Assembly: GCF_000003815.2 (NCBI RefSeq) | Contig: NC_049996.1 | Span: 5,906,012 to 5,970,011, forward strand | Direction: 5' to 3' | From: Branchiostoma floridae | Taxonomy: Eukaryota > Chordata > Leptocardii > Amphioxiformes > Branchiostomatidae | Length of the DNA stretch: 64,000 bases | Shown here: positions 61,207 to 64,000 of the stretch, piece after piece | How positions within the stretch are numbered: the first letter of the stretch is position 1 | Layout: each line of letters begins with the position of its first letter | Notes under the pieces: model-generated | Database searches by the model: none | Seen by the model: only the letters and a program-made list of their open reading frames with translations | Told to the model about the DNA's origin: nothing | Made by a program: the position numbers and the translations under genes

Positions 61207-64000
61207 ATAACATACGGCCGACTGGCTCTTTTCAAACTTTCAAATGTGCCCTGGGGAAAACACCAGACAAAAGTAACATTGAACTAAGATATAGATGATA
61301 ACAAAATTGCTAATTGAATAACCAAAGTAGCCTAGAAACACACTAAAAGTGAAACAAATTATGACATTAACATAAGAAAGGGAAAACAAAACAAAGTAGA
61401 AAGAAATCCGGATTGACTTTGCATATCAATGTTAATTAAATAAAGTTGCTTGAAGGCTGAGTTCTGCATAAATAAGTAAGGCATAAATGGCAAGACGTTT
61501 TTTTTTTAAATATAATATTGCAACCCAGCCAATATCGATTGATTGCCACGTTCAACTTAGCCCGAACTATCAAAAACAATACGCATGTAATGTATCAACA
61601 TCAATGTCCCTGTGGGGGCCATACCTAATGAATGAAGAAGTAGGCCAAATAGAGAAAATAGGTTGCCATGATATTTCAGTCTTTTGTCCGCCGATCGCCT
61701 ATCCGCGGTGGCCAATTTTACCCCTCTGCCGGCTGAAGTTCTTCCCAAGGTTATGTTACTGTTTTATGCCACCGGAGGAATCTGCTTGGAGATTATAGTT
61801 TAATAGGGTCTACTGCTTACTTCGACAGCACATATGTAAGCAGCAACACCTACGCTGCAGGACAATTTTGAACTAGTCAGAATTATATTATCATTCATAA
61901 CCATTTATCTGTTTGGGCGCCACGTGCACAGCAGATACGGCAGACAGTCTCCACCCATTGATACCAGCAAAAAAGTGCAATACGCGATATCGAATTACAT
62001 GAGAAATACGTGCCACGTGCCTCTTGTTAGCAGTGTTTGTTTTGTTGTGTCCCTGGATAAGCTTATGCATTTTGTATTCAATTTGTACATTTTTGTATTG
62101 TAGTCTACCCTGCCGCTTAGTTTCTTCTTGCGTAATGTCATAGTCTGTATAGAGAGTGAGAGGGAGGGGGGGGGGTGAAGCCTACTATTCGAGCGAAACG
62201 ATTTCGTCGCAAATGTTTCAATTCAAGGTCATTCAAATTACAGCTCCATTTGAGCTCGTACTTTCCAAGGCTATTGGTTTGGTGAAAATCTTAAACCGTC
62301 GTGTTACCTGTACACTTTTAGAAATATATACAGAAGCGCGGAAGGGAACACAAAGTTATGCCCCTGGAAAGACCAGTATTTTCAAATACATTTCTACACC
62401 TTGATTTCGGGACGTCCTAAGATTGAAGATGTGTTCTCTGGATCCCCTTACACTGGTACCCAGTGGCGTATGACGTCATAGGAGGAAAACCGACGCCAAG
62501 TTCACACTTCACACCTAGGCAGAAGTTTCCAAAATGTATGGAACAACACGCGAGTGATGTTTTGAGGTAGCGAAGAACCCACAAGATTTTAGGCCATTTG
62601 AAGTCGATTTGGATCAAATCTATTTTCATCCGTGCTCTTGTGATATTAATAAAAGTTTCATCTTCAGTATGCCGTCAGCAAGCAAAAGACGTCAAATAGA
62701 TACTAGTAGTCTATCTCACTAAATTTGTCTAGCACTAGTGTGGTAAATGCATTTTGTATCGGGAGACTGACAACAGTTATTGGTGAGATTTCACGGCCAT
62801 GTTCCGGTGTGTTTCCCCAACCCCGACCCCGCTCGGAACCACACACGCACCCGCCCGATAACTCAACCTGTCAGCACCTGGACACATCTATCCCTTCTAC
62901 ACGCGTGAGGAGTAGATATCACTGGCCAACTTGGCAAGTCATCGGGAGAAAGTTTGCGTGAAAGGATTTGTAAAATTCTCATGTACAAGTACAAATGCCT
63001 TCTGTGTCGTGAGGAACGCTCTGAACAAGGGGGTTCATTTGCTTGGTGTTCTCTCGCTTCTGGCCTATGGTAAACGGAAATTACTACATATGTAATGATA
63101 GATAACATTTCCCGATCAAAACGTGAGTACGCTAGTGTAGTGCTGTCAAATAGAACCAGCCTTGTTGGCAGACAGAAATGGGTTAGCTCCTCGCTGAGGA
63201 AGGATCAGCTGTTGTACCCATAGCGTGCCAGGCCGCGGGCCCGACAACATTTTCGACCGACGTCTTGCTGAGTTCTCTCTGGTTTCAGGGTCGACGCACA
63301 CTTTAATGTGCGACCCCAACAAGACAATCTTGCATAGCTGCGAAGTTTCTTGCTGTGGAACCCCGTTCGGGCGAGGTCAACAGCAGATATCTGTGTACAG
63401 AATTAGTTTCTCACATGGCGAGCTATTGTGGGAAAGATAGGGTCACCGCAGAAACAGTAATCAGAGACGCTTCAAGAGTGATTTTCATTGGCATAGAGAA
63501 GAAAAAATAACAACATTGTTACTAAACTCGCACATACTCGTACTTTGGATAATAGCTGTAAGTTGTGGTATCCTTGCGACCACATCACCACCACTCCAAG
63601 CAATTCAATGCGTCCCTTTGCCAAACGTATCACAGAGAGTCACACGAATTGATGAAAGAAGGGGTAGGCAGTGCGCGATTGTGCAGACATGGCCTTTCGC
63701 CTGGCTGCATTTCGGGAGGGTCGGCTCGGTGGGACGCACATTCCAAACAGGGCTGTCATATATTAGGCTTGACGTTTCCAGTTTTTCTATCCGACTCTTT
63801 GGTCCAACTCCCACCGTGTGGTCTGTGTGGAGGGCACGAGGTCCCCCGGTCCCGCCGTTTGGCTTCCAACAAACGACGCGAACAAATGGCACAGCCACTT
63901 ATGAAATAGGAATGCGAGCTGCAAGCAATTTGTATGGTCACGGCAAGACTGCGGGACAACTTTTCATTCTGTTCTTTTCTGCACATTTCAGAGAAAACCT

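Larger units (their letters stand above)
60500..64000. other. p75NTR-like upstream intron or 5' region
   Basis: No exon with a signal peptide was found on the minus strand, so exon 1 is probably beyond 64000. The region has nested repeats at 60679-61206 and a solo GGAATCTGCTTGGAGATTAT end near 61776. The rest holds nothing I can name. Confidence 0.4.

Overview
The window looks like a eukaryotic draft assembly from an invertebrate deuterostome, most likely a cephalochordate (Branchiostoma-type). That assignment is inference. It rests on compact multi-exon genes with vertebrate-like orthologues (KLF6/7, p75NTR, CD63/CD9-type tetraspanin, SLC35F5, C7orf57), GT-AG introns, very dense small TIR elements and tRNA-headed SINEs, and a 630-base run of N. 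Nothing is bacterial; there is no operon, CRISPR array or prophage.

Layout. (1) 1-3716: a minus-strand THAP-domain gene, cut by the left edge, with a TCTCGCGAGA promoter motif at 1114-1123; then the last three coding exons of a plus-strand SLC35F5-type transporter. (2) 3717-11400: mostly transposable elements. (3) 11677-16354: a complete minus-strand KLF6/7 transcription factor gene, with a TATA/CRE/CCAAT promoter block beyond it pointing the other way. (4) 16800-22720: repeats and a decayed reverse-transcriptase fragment. (5) 22721-27905: a complete plus-strand eight-exon gene resembling vertebrate C7orf57. (6) 31690-43493: a complete minus-strand seven-exon tetraspanin whose introns hold a minisatellite, a 1.2 kb TIR element, a large foldback and the assembly gap. 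(7) 46600-52740: a plus-strand gene with a 1146-residue open reading frame in one exon, unrecognised, carrying thirteen copies of a nine-residue repeat; a likely terminal exon lies near 52.4 kb. (8) 54825-60490: minus-strand p75NTR (TNFRSF16)-like receptor lacking only its signal-peptide exon. (9) 60500-64000: repeats and upstream sequence.

The genes form no functional pathway; they are neighbours in an ordinary animal locus. The most unusual content is in the non-coding DNA. Four of five copies of one small TIR element sit 25-70 bases downstream of a splice donor, in three different genes. A minisatellite supplies the 3' splice site of a tetraspanin exon and was then split by a transposon at a TA. 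A TIR element with a near-perfect 9-base duplication carries a captured reverse-transcriptase tail. Exon boundaries were called by eye from GT/AG signals, reading-frame phase and remembered family sequence; none was checked against transcripts.
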